Source: HGW-17 sp964516435 | GTDB taxonomy: Bacteria > Myxococcota_A > Polyangia > HGW-17 | Length of the DNA stretch: 64,000 nt | Direction of reading: 5' to 3' | Assembly: GCA_964516435.1 (NCBI GenBank) | Contig: CAZEZP010000100.1 | Span: 1 to 64,000, forward strand | Shown: piece after piece, positions 8,115-15,278 of the stretch | Layout: each line of letters begins with the position of its first letter | Position numbering within the stretch: position 1 is the stretch's first letter | The notes under the pieces: model-generated | Databases searched by the model: none | Told to the model about the DNA's origin: nothing | Seen by the model: only the letters and a program-made list of their open reading frames with translations | Made by a program: the position numbers and the translations under genes

Positions 8115-8843
8115 TTAGAGATCCAGGCAGCGGCGTTCCGCCGGAGACAGGAGAACCACTTCGGGAAGCCCGTCGGCGCCGCGCCCGCTGGCCGCCCATT
8201 CCTGCCGCAGCAGTCCGGAAAGCCGCTCCACCGGCTGCGCGATGACGTCCCACGTGCCGAAGTGCATGGGAACCAGTTGGCGCGGGGCGATCATCGCCGC
8301 CGCCCGTGCGCAGTCCTCGAGCCCCATGGTAAAGCGATCCCCGCACGGAAGAAGCGCCGCATGGATGCCCAGGCGCGCCAGAAACGCCATGTCGTGGGTG
8401 AGCGCCGTGTCGCCGGCGTGGTACAGGACGAACCCGCCGGCTTCGACGACGAATCCCACGGCCAGACCGCCATAGCGCCCGCCGGGCAGCGGACTGCCAT
8501 GGACGGCCGGAACGCAGCGCACGCGTCCGAATTCCATCTGCACACAACCCCCAGGCTGCAGACCCAGGGTCCGGGCGACGCCGCGCGCGTGGCAGTACTC
8601 GGCGATTTCCACGTTGGACACCAGGAGCGCATCCTGCCGGGCAGCGATTTCGATGGCGTCTCCGAGATGGTCGGCATGCCCGTGGGAAACGAACACGACA
8701 TCCACGGGCGGCAGTTTCTCCAATGGAACCGGGCACTTCGGGTTTCCCTGGATGAAGGGGTCGAACAGCAGGGAAGCCCCGCCCGCCTCCAGGTGGAAGG
8801 CGGCATGGCCATACCAGGTGAGAAAGCAGGAAGATGCCGTCAT
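8115..8843 (-). CDS. UPF0173-like metal-dependent hydrolase (metallo-beta-lactamase fold)
   Basis: 242 residues. It has the beta-lactamase-fold ligand motif SHGHADHLGD near residue 53, an upstream WYGHAAF typical of the UPF0173/UlaG-like branch, a later YHAGDTALTHD and a C-terminal MHFGTWD. It is cytoplasmic with no signal. The ATG at 8843 overlaps the stop of the upstream GTPase gene (ATGA), so translation is coupled. The substrate of this branch is generally unknown. The coupling suggests a job linked to the GTPase-like enzyme. Confidence 0.9.
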   Translation of the reverse strand: MTASSCFLTWYGHAAFHLEAGGASLLFDPFIQGNPKCPVPLEKLPPVDVVFVSHGHADHLGDAIEIAARQDALLVSNVEIAEYCHARGVARTLGLQPGGCVQMEFGRVRCVPAVHGSPLPGGRYGGLAVGFVVEAGGFVLYHAGDTALTHDMAFLARLGIHAALLPCGDRFTMGLEDCARAAAMIAPRQLVPMHFGTWDVIAQPVERLSGLLRQEWAASGRGADGLPEVVLLSPAERRCLDL

Positions 8844-10174
8844 TTGGCCAGTTTCTTTTCCCTGAGGAATTCGAGCACGAACGTACGCAGACTGGTATCG
8901 CCCATGTCCTTGAGCTCATAGCGCACGCGGGCCATGGGCTTGTTCACCTTGATGATGCGGGTCAAATCGATGGGCGTTCCGGAAAGCACGCACTGCGCGT
9001 CGGAAGCATTGATGGTCTGCTCCAGTTCGCGCAGTTGTTCGGGATAGTAACCCATGGCCGGCAGCACCTTGCCCAGTTGCGTGTATTTCGCGAAGACGTC
9101 GCGGATGGACCCCGCCGCGAACGGACGCGGATCCACGATGTCGGCCACCTCGTACTTCTGCGCGGCGATGAAGCCGGCGCCGATGGCCATGCCGCCGTGC
9201 GTCAGCGTGGGGCCGTCCTCGATGACCAGCACGCGCTTGCCGCGCACGAGGTCCGGATTGTCCACGGTCACCTCGGAAGCGCCGAGCACCACGCGGGCGG
9301 ACGGGTTCATCTCCTTCGCGGCTGCCACAACGGCCTGCACGTCCTCGGGCTTGGCGCTGTTGGCCTTGTTCACGAGGATCACGCGGGCGCGGCGGAAGTT
9401 GGTCTCACCGGGGAAGTACGTGGATTCGTGCCCGGGACGGAACGGGTCGGCCACCACCACCTCGAAATCGGACTTGAAGAACGGCCAGTCGTTGTTGCCG
9501 CCGTCCCAGAGGACCACGTCGGCTTCCTTCTCGGCCTGCCGCAGGATGGCCTCGTAATCCACGCCGGCGTATACCACGTTGCCCATGTCGATGTGGGCCT
9601 CGTATTCCTCGCGCTCCTCGATCGTGCACTGGTGGGCGTCCAGATCCGCGTAGGAGGCGAACCGCTGCACGGCCTGCCGCGCGAGATCGCCGTACGGCAT
9701 GGGATGGCGCACGGCCACCGTCTTGAGCCCATGCTCCTTGAGGATATTGGAGATGTAGCGCGTGGTCTGGCTCTTGCCGCACCCGGTGCGCACGGCGCAG
9801 ATGGAAATCACGGGCTTGCTCGACGCCAGCATGGTGTTGGCGGGTCCCAGGATCCGGAAATCGGCGCCGGCCGCCGTGGCGCGCGATGCCAGGTTCATGA
9901 CGGTGATGTGGGAGAGATCGCTATAGGCAATCACCACCTCGTCCACATGCAAATCCCGGATCAGTTTCTCCATGTCGCGCTCGGGGAAGATGGAAATGCC
10001 CTCGGGGTAGAGCCGGCCGGCCAGGACCGCCGGATAGCGCCGGGCGTCGATCTGCGGGATCTGCGTCGCCGTGAAGCCCACCACCTCATAGTTCTCGTTG
10101 TCGCGGTAATACGTGTTGAAATTGTGGAAATCACGGCCGGCAGCACCCAGAATCAGAACTCTCTTCTTCGTCAT
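8840..10174 (-). CDS. Cyclic 2,3-diphosphoglycerate synthetase-like GTPase (COG2403 type)
   Basis: 444 residues. The ATG at 10174 has GGAGG upstream; extra in-frame residues before it are not protein-like. The N-terminus has a dinucleotide-fold-like strand and glycine turn (VLILGAAGRDFHNF). A P-loop-like RTGCGKSQTT lies near residue 150, and a nucleotide-base motif resembling NKxD reads NKANS near 290. The overall pattern matches the family containing archaeal cyclic 2,3-diphosphoglycerate synthetase. Most bacterial members have no proven role, so a phosphoglycerate ligase activity is a possibility only. Coupled to the downstream hydrolase gene. Confidence 0.8.
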   Translation of the reverse strand: MTKKRVLILGAAGRDFHNFNTYYRDNENYEVVGFTATQIPQIDARRYPAVLAGRLYPEGISIFPERDMEKLIRDLHVDEVVIAYSDLSHITVMNLASRATAAGADFRILGPANTMLASSKPVISICAVRTGCGKSQTTRYISNILKEHGLKTVAVRHPMPYGDLARQAVQRFASYADLDAHQCTIEEREEYEAHIDMGNVVYAGVDYEAILRQAEKEADVVLWDGGNNDWPFFKSDFEVVVADPFRPGHESTYFPGETNFRRARVILVNKANSAKPEDVQAVVAAAKEMNPSARVVLGASEVTVDNPDLVRGKRVLVIEDGPTLTHGGMAIGAGFIAAQKYEVADIVDPRPFAAGSIRDVFAKYTQLGKVLPAMGYYPEQLRELEQTINASDAQCVLSGTPIDLTRIIKVNKPMARVRYELKDMGDTSLRTFVLEFLREKKLAK

Positions 10175-10275
10175 TGCAATCCTCCATGTACAAGGGTTGA
10201 AAAAAGGGAGGTCTGTTCGAGGAGACAGGCACACAGCCCGGACTCTCCCGACGGGCGTGGCCTGCCACGGGAGCC

Positions 10276-10305
10276 GTTATATAAACGCTCGACGCAAAAC
10301 TTCAA
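10276..10305 (-). promoter_or_regulatory. Candidate promoter for the GTPase/hydrolase operon
   Basis: On the minus strand TTGAAG (10300-10305), an 18-base spacer and TATAAC (10276-10281, five of six consensus). The predicted start is near 10269 and the leader about 95 bases. Confidence 0.45.
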
Positions 10306-10381
10306 GAGGCTTTTTCCAGCGAAAAGTCCGCCCGGCAGGGCATTTCAGGAAATCAGGGCGAGGAATCGGGAGCGGAGAAGA

Positions 10382-10714
10382 CTAGTAGCGGCGGGGAGGA
10401 CGGCGATCGCCGCGGTTTTCGCGCGGGCCACGGAAGCCGCCACCACCATTGCCGCGATCTTCGCGGGGGGAGCGTTCCTGGGCCTTGTTGACGCGCAGGG
10501 GCCGGCCGTTGAAATCCATGTCGTTGAGGGCTTCGATGGCGGCGGCCGCTTCGGCATCTTCCATTTCCACGAAACCGAAACCGCGGGGGCGGCCGGTTTC
10601 ACGGTCAGCGATCAGTTTCACGGAGATGACCGTGCCGAACTGGCTGAACAGGTTGTGGATTTCGGCTTCGGTGGTGGAGAAGGGGAGATTTCCGACGAAA
10701 ATGGTCTGTTGCAT
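10382..10714 (-). CDS. RRM-domain RNA-binding protein
   Basis: 110 residues. A single RNA recognition motif spans residues 1-80 with RNP2 (IFVGNL) and RNP1 (RGFGFVEM) intact. A Gly/Arg-rich tail follows (repeats of RG, RGP and RRPP), as in bacterial and cyanobacterial glycine-rich RRM proteins. The ATG at 10714 has AAAGGA upstream; the longer in-frame extension lacks a ribosome site. Probably a cytoplasmic RNA chaperone or post-transcriptional regulator. Such genes are often cold-induced with long leaders; the 348-base upstream gap is consistent with this but does not prove it. Confidence 0.93.
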   Translation of the reverse strand: MQQTIFVGNLPFSTTEAEIHNLFSQFGTVISVKLIADRETGRPRGFGFVEMEDAEAAAAIEALNDMDFNGRPLRVNKAQERSPREDRGNGGGGFRGPRENRGDRRPPRRY

Positions 10715-11062
10715 ACTACTTTTCCTTTCAATCAAACAGAACAGAAACAATGTTCCGGCGCCATGCCGGAACGGGACCACGAGACACAGCGTGAACGGTC
10801 GCCGTCGTTACGGTCGTTTTCCCCTTCCCCATCGAGCACATTGAAAACATGATCGCAGGACGAAAACAGGAACAGAAACGAAAACCGGAGCGGGACAACA
10901 TTCAACGAATTCCACTTCCCGGAATCCAATGCAACGCTCTTCACGTCAAATCCGGGAAACAACAGGGTTATAGATGCGGCATCCCCCCATTGCAAGCAAA
11001 ATTTTCAAAAAAATACGCAACCCAACGGAAAAAAACGAGAGCAATTATTTTTTTCAATATTT
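10715..11062. other. Non-coding gap upstream of the RRM gene
   Basis: 348 bases. The half next to the RRM gene would hold its promoter and leader on the minus strand. The half near 10980-11062 is very A/T-rich with several A- or T-runs and follows the stop of the DUF2271-like gene. No clean terminator hairpin or conserved RNA was recognised. Confidence 0.4.
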
Positions 11063-11968
11063 TCAATGGGTTTTAGAAAAATTTGAAAAATTCACCACGC
11101 CGGCGGAAACCTTTTCGTCAGTCGATTCAAACGGGACAGACACGGATCCGCCCGACAAATCGACAACAGCCCTGTAAGAGTGTACTGGAAGCATGGGATG
11201 TCCCGTACCATCAAAGGTCATCTCAACGCGCAGCACGTATTGCCCCTTAGGAACAGGCTGCCCAAGGTGGTCGTGGCAGTCCCAGCGTTCGGACGTGTAG
11301 TCGCCCATGGCATTGACTCCCAGCGGCGTTGCCGTGGTTACGCCATCGAGGACAAGGACATCGGTTTCTCCAACTGCAGCCTTCCACTCGTTGCACAAAT
11401 CATTTGGAAACCGGTATCCCAGCACATCATAACGCATCGATGGGTTATCTCCCCGGCCAAAATACTGCTGCACCGTGTCCACGTACACGCCATCCATCGT
11501 CTCGAGCCAGATGTAAATGCCCCTGGCGCGTTCCACAGAGGGAAATGTAAAGCCGACGGTCAGTTCACCCTGCACAATGCAATCCAACGCACGGGCACAA
11601 TCCGAATCGGCACAATCCGCCATTCCATCTCCATCGTTGTCCGCCCCATCCTGGCATGAGCTTTCCGGAAACTCGCAAACATGCCCCAGCGGACCGGCAT
11701 GGCCGCTGCATTCCGGGTCCGCGCAATCGGCGGCGCCGTCACCATCCTCGTCGCCAGCCGCCGCGCAATCTTCGCCGGCGACGCAGCCCGCCCAGCCGGC
11801 GCAGTCAGGATCCGCGCAATCGGCGGCGCCGTCACCATCGTCATCAATGGCGTTGCCGCAGAATTCCTCGATTGCTGGATGTTTTTCCGAACTGCTGCCG
11901 CAAGAACCAACTTCCAGAGCCATCGCACCCAGGAATGCCAGAAAACAAAAGCGCATCGTATGCATCAT
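11063..11968 (-). CDS. Lipoprotein with DDDGDG stalk and DUF2271-like domain
   Basis: 301 residues. Signal-like N-terminus with candidate lipobox VGSC near residue 23; AGGAG before the double ATG. Residues 35-130 hold three Cys/Asp modules (CGNAIDDDGDGAADCADPDC and relatives), likely calcium-binding and disulfide-locked. The C-terminal 165 residues resemble DUF2271: a strand IYIWLETMDGVYVDTV, then DGVTTAT, then VPKGQYVLRVEMTFDGTGHP. DUF2271 proteins often occur with iron/heme or flavin-related membrane systems; here the partner is a multi-spanning membrane protein whose stop overlaps this start. Function unknown. Confidence 0.75.
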   Translation of the reverse strand: MMHTMRFCFLAFLGAMALEVGSCGSSSEKHPAIEEFCGNAIDDDGDGAADCADPDCAGWAGCVAGEDCAAAGDEDGDGAADCADPECSGHAGPLGHVCEFPESSCQDGADNDGDGMADCADSDCARALDCIVQGELTVGFTFPSVERARGIYIWLETMDGVYVDTVQQYFGRGDNPSMRYDVLGYRFPNDLCNEWKAAVGETDVLVLDGVTTATPLGVNAMGDYTSERWDCHDHLGQPVPKGQYVLRVEMTFDGTGHPMLPVHSYRAVVDLSGGSVSVPFESTDEKVSAGVVNFSNFSKTH

Positions 11969-12762
11969 TCATTCTCCTCTTCTGATGGGAAAAAAAAGTC
12001 ATCGTAGAACTGGCAGGCAGACACGGCGGTTCCAGACACGAGTAGCAACTGCAGAATCGGAGAACCCAGAACCGGCGCGACCGCCCGGATGTAAGAGATT
12101 TGCGCCTGCACCCAGGAAGCCGGCGGCAAATCCGGGGACAGCCGAAACATCAGGGGAACCAGAACATAGAGACTAAAAACAAGAAATAAGACCGCGGCGA
12201 GCATTCGCGCCAATCGCATGAAAAAACGAGCCTTTTTCCCATCGACATTGGAAACTCCACGAACAAGGGCCGCCATCATGGAAAAAACCGCCATCCCCAG
12301 CGAGGACGCCGCCAAGGGATGCATGGCGTTGGATGCCGCCACGATGGGAAGCGGCATACGCAGCCCGGCATGCCAGAAGGGAATCCATGGTGATGCAATC
12401 CAGTACGCCAGAACGAGAATGCGGTATGCGATTTCCCAGATAGACGCGTCTGCATCGGCAACTACCTGCAGCGTGTTCATGAGCGGCACCAGCACGGCCA
12501 GTCCGCCTCCCAGCACGACAGCCGCAAGACGGAACGCCATGCCTGGATGCAGTTGCACCATCATCACTATAAAAAAGAACGTCTGGAGACAGTAGGCGGC
12601 CAGCAGAACCAGCAGCAGCGCTTTCAGCCATGCGGGCGCCATTCTTTCCGCCGGAAAAGCGGTCCGGACTTCCCGCAAAACGGAAGATCCCGGTTGCGAT
12701 GCACGGCCATTTCGGATGCTGGAACTCGAATCATGGCGTGTGCAGGATTTTCGGCGGTGCAT
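11965..12762 (-). CDS. Multi-spanning membrane protein coupled to the DUF2271-like lipoprotein
   Basis: About 265 residues with five or six hydrophobic segments (for example WLKALLLVLLAAYCL and ARMLAAVLFLVFSLYVLVP). The stop overlaps the downstream lipoprotein start (ATGA). The start is uncertain. ATG at 12762, or the TTG one codon before it, gives a polar 40-residue N-terminus without a good ribosome site. ATG at 12642, just before the first membrane segment, has a weak purine-rich stretch and is a fair alternative. No family was recognised. Confidence 0.6.
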   Translation of the reverse strand: MHRRKSCTRHDSSSSIRNGRASQPGSSVLREVRTAFPAERMAPAWLKALLLVLLAAYCLQTFFFIVMMVQLHPGMAFRLAAVVLGGGLAVLVPLMNTLQVVADADASIWEIAYRILVLAYWIASPWIPFWHAGLRMPLPIVAASNAMHPLAASSLGMAVFSMMAALVRGVSNVDGKKARFFMRLARMLAAVLFLVFSLYVLVPLMFRLSPDLPPASWVQAQISYIRAVAPVLGSPILQLLLVSGTAVSACQFYDDFFFPSEEENE

Positions 12763-12896
12763 CAAAAAACTACTCGCAGGAATTTCGTGAGCGCTGCCAT
12801 TTCCATCGAGATTCCTTCTTCAATTGGATCTCCAAGTCTCGCAGGAAATTCGCACAACTATTTCCATACTTAACGGTTTCCGGCGATAAAAGGCAG

Positions 12897-14963
12897 TCAG
12901 CGCAGGCTCAGGGAGTAGGCGTTGGTAGCGCCGGCATAGCCGTACACGCGCAGCACGTAGTTGCCGGGGCCGGCGGAAATGGTCTCGGCATCACCCGTGC
13001 CCTGGCTCGTCTGCACGATCGACCCGTTCTGCAGCAGGCTCATGTCGAGATCGCCCGCGCTGTGGGTGAAGGAAATGGTGACGGTGAAGTTTGCGCTCAT
13101 GGAAATGGCGAAATAATCCTCATCGCCCTCGCAGATCTGCAGTTCAGAATAGGTGCCAGGGCCGATAGCCGCCGCCGCCGTGGGATTGCCGTTGGGCTCG
13201 AAGCGATCCGTGCAGGTGGTCGTCGCGGGCGTGGATACATCGCACCACGCCAGCCAGTCCATGGGCTGCTCGGTATCGTTGGCCACGTTGCGCTGCGGAC
13301 AGGCCTCGTCTTCCGTCCAGGAGAGCCACTGGGCGCCGCGGCCGGTGGCCTCGGCATACTGCCGGTAGCGGTCGTAGCCGCCGTTTTCGGCCTTGAACAC
13401 GATGGGCGCGACGCAGCCGGACGCCTGCATCTCGCGGTTGTAATCCATGATGATCTGGTACATGGCCGACGTGGTGCGGTTCCAGCAGCAGGTCTTGCTC
13501 TGCTGGTACACCAGGGGAGCGAACACGTAGTCTTCCATCGTCCGGTACTGCCGGTCGGTGGCCGCCCGGTCCATGCCGAAATGCTGCTCGTTGACCTGGT
13601 AGAGCTTCTCGAAGGCCTCCTCGCGGTGCGTGCGGGCCGAACAGGACGCCGGATACTGGCGCAAATGGGCGCGCGCATCCTCGATCATCTGGGTGTAGGC
13701 GTCCCGCAACTGGTAGGGGTTGACCTGCCCCAGCAGGTTCTGGAACTCGCCCGGGCGGGCGGAGATGCGGTCGAGATCCGTATCATTGATCCAGGATGCC
13801 TCGTCGGCGGCCATCCACGTGTTGGCCCACTTCCCGTTCCAGTTCTTGGCCACGCGCCAGCGCTTGAGGCCGCCGCCGAGCGCAGCATACTTCTCGCCAT
13901 CCCAGTTCTCGCCGGGACCGCCCGCATACGGGCTCGTGAACTTGTCCTTCGAGGAGATGGCGTTCTCGAGCTTGGGCTGGCGGCGCGGCATGGAGCCCGA
14001 CACCAGCAGCGCCTCCTTCTGGCCAGCGGCCAGATCCGTGACGGACTTGAGCACCATCACGTGCCCGATCCCCTGCTTCTGCCAGCGGTGGATGAGCAGA
14101 TCCCCCGCCCGCAGCGCCCCCGGCTTGAGATTGTAGGTATTGGCCGAGGACACCAGGTTGATGGAGCCGAAATACGTCAGCAGCAGGCGCAGGAAATGGC
14201 CCACCCGCTTGTTGAGGAAGATCTCGTCGAAGTACTGGCCGGCCCGCTGGGCGCCGGGACCCGTCAGGAACGTCATGGTGTCGTCGTCGCCGATCCCGCG
14301 GGAACGCAGCACGTCGTCCTTGGGCCAGTTGGCGATGATGTAGTCGTTGGATTTCCCGGCGAATTTCGACGTGTAATCTTTGTAAGCGGTTTTGTACAGC
14401 GGCGTGTTCTTGTAGCGGCCCGTGGCCGTGCGGGCGCCCATGTGGCCGAAGAAGATCTTCCCGCTGGAGTCTACCGCCTGCAGATAGAACGGCAGGTTGT
14501 ACCAGGAAGCGAACGTGACCCGCAGGAACATGGCCACCTCCGCGCACTCCAGGCGCGGCGCCGGAAGCGTCTTGCCCCACGGCGTCGTGAGCTTGAACGT
14601 CTGGTAGGTGGTCTCGTGCCCGGGAATGATACCCATGGACTGCACCCACAGGGCGTATTTCTCGTCCCAGTTGAGGCCGCTGTTGGCCGGCCAGGCGATG
14701 CCGGCCTTTCTGGCCTCGGGCGTGTCGCGATCCTCCCACTGGTTCTTGACTTCCCAGACGGCCGTCTCCGAGGTGTCGGCGCTCACGGACGGTCCCGCCG
14801 TGCCGGCGCTGTCGGCCTTGCCCAGTTTTTCCTCGTCGGGCAGGATTTCGTCGTCGATGCCCCAGTCGTCGTCGTTTTTCGCGGCGTCCTCGCACGCCAG
14901 CATCCAGCCGAGCGACAAGGCCGCCAGGGACCAGACCAGCCACCTTTTCCATACATTCTGCAT
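12897..14963 (-). CDS. Large lipoprotein with possible papain-like core and C-terminal PPC domain
   Basis: 688 residues. The ATG at 14963 (AGGAGT upstream) starts a signal with lipobox MLAC near residue 24, followed by an acidic linker. The central part has LECAEVAMFLRVTFASWY, a Cys at the start of a helix, and later GIGHVMVLKSV. A Cys/His pair so placed is reminiscent of papain-fold enzymes, but I cannot confirm it. Residues 583-688 look like a bacterial pre-peptidase C-terminal domain: CTDRFEPNGNPTAAAAI, EDYFAISM, GDLDMSLLQ, GNYVLRVYGY. Such domains sit at the end of secreted enzymes. It is likely a surface-anchored enzyme of unknown substrate, divergent from the nucleotidase at 15279. Confidence 0.75.
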   Translation of the reverse strand: MQNVWKRWLVWSLAALSLGWMLACEDAAKNDDDWGIDDEILPDEEKLGKADSAGTAGPSVSADTSETAVWEVKNQWEDRDTPEARKAGIAWPANSGLNWDEKYALWVQSMGIIPGHETTYQTFKLTTPWGKTLPAPRLECAEVAMFLRVTFASWYNLPFYLQAVDSSGKIFFGHMGARTATGRYKNTPLYKTAYKDYTSKFAGKSNDYIIANWPKDDVLRSRGIGDDDTMTFLTGPGAQRAGQYFDEIFLNKRVGHFLRLLLTYFGSINLVSSANTYNLKPGALRAGDLLIHRWQKQGIGHVMVLKSVTDLAAGQKEALLVSGSMPRRQPKLENAISSKDKFTSPYAGGPGENWDGEKYAALGGGLKRWRVAKNWNGKWANTWMAADEASWINDTDLDRISARPGEFQNLLGQVNPYQLRDAYTQMIEDARAHLRQYPASCSARTHREEAFEKLYQVNEQHFGMDRAATDRQYRTMEDYVFAPLVYQQSKTCCWNRTTSAMYQIIMDYNREMQASGCVAPIVFKAENGGYDRYRQYAEATGRGAQWLSWTEDEACPQRNVANDTEQPMDWLAWCDVSTPATTTCTDRFEPNGNPTAAAAIGPGTYSELQICEGDEDYFAISMSANFTVTISFTHSAGDLDMSLLQNGSIVQTSQGTGDAETISAGPGNYVLRVYGYAGATNAYSLSLR

Positions 14964-15278
14964 CTTGCACTCCTTTTGCCTGTTTCCACCGAATCCGGCG
15001 CGCACGCCGAGGTTTTCCGGTTGTAGTGGTGCAAAGCGGAAAAGTCAAGAACTACTGCGGATGAATGCCCTGTTCCATCAATGTGCGCGCAGGTCCGGAC
15101 CCGTTTCGATGCCTAGCCGCCCTGAGGGAACCGGTGGTGCCTCGTTTTTCCTCCCACCGACCCGATTCGCATCGAAAAACGGGCGCGTTTTTCCAGCGGT
15201 TCCAGAATGCAACCAAAATCGAGAATGCGATTGCAGTTTTCCATCCGAGCCGGTATGCTGACGGACCGGAGGTTGCGC
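14964..15278. other. Divergent promoter region
   Basis: 315 bases between two divergent lipoprotein genes. A plus-strand promoter candidate is at 15231-15259. No minus-strand promoter could be singled out. The open frames here are shadows without ribosome sites. Confidence 0.4.
15231..15259 (+). promoter_or_regulatory. Candidate promoter for the nucleotidase/OB-fold/barrel genes
   Basis: TTGCAG (15231-15236), exactly 17 bases, TATGCT (15254-15259). The predicted start near 15266 leaves only about 13 bases before the ATG at 15279, just enough for the GGAGGT ribosome site. Confidence 0.45.

Noticed and set aside
4874..8245. 1123-codon plus-strand open frame
   Set aside because: Antisense to the Cys-rich lipoprotein and nucleotidase genes; composition typical of a shadow.
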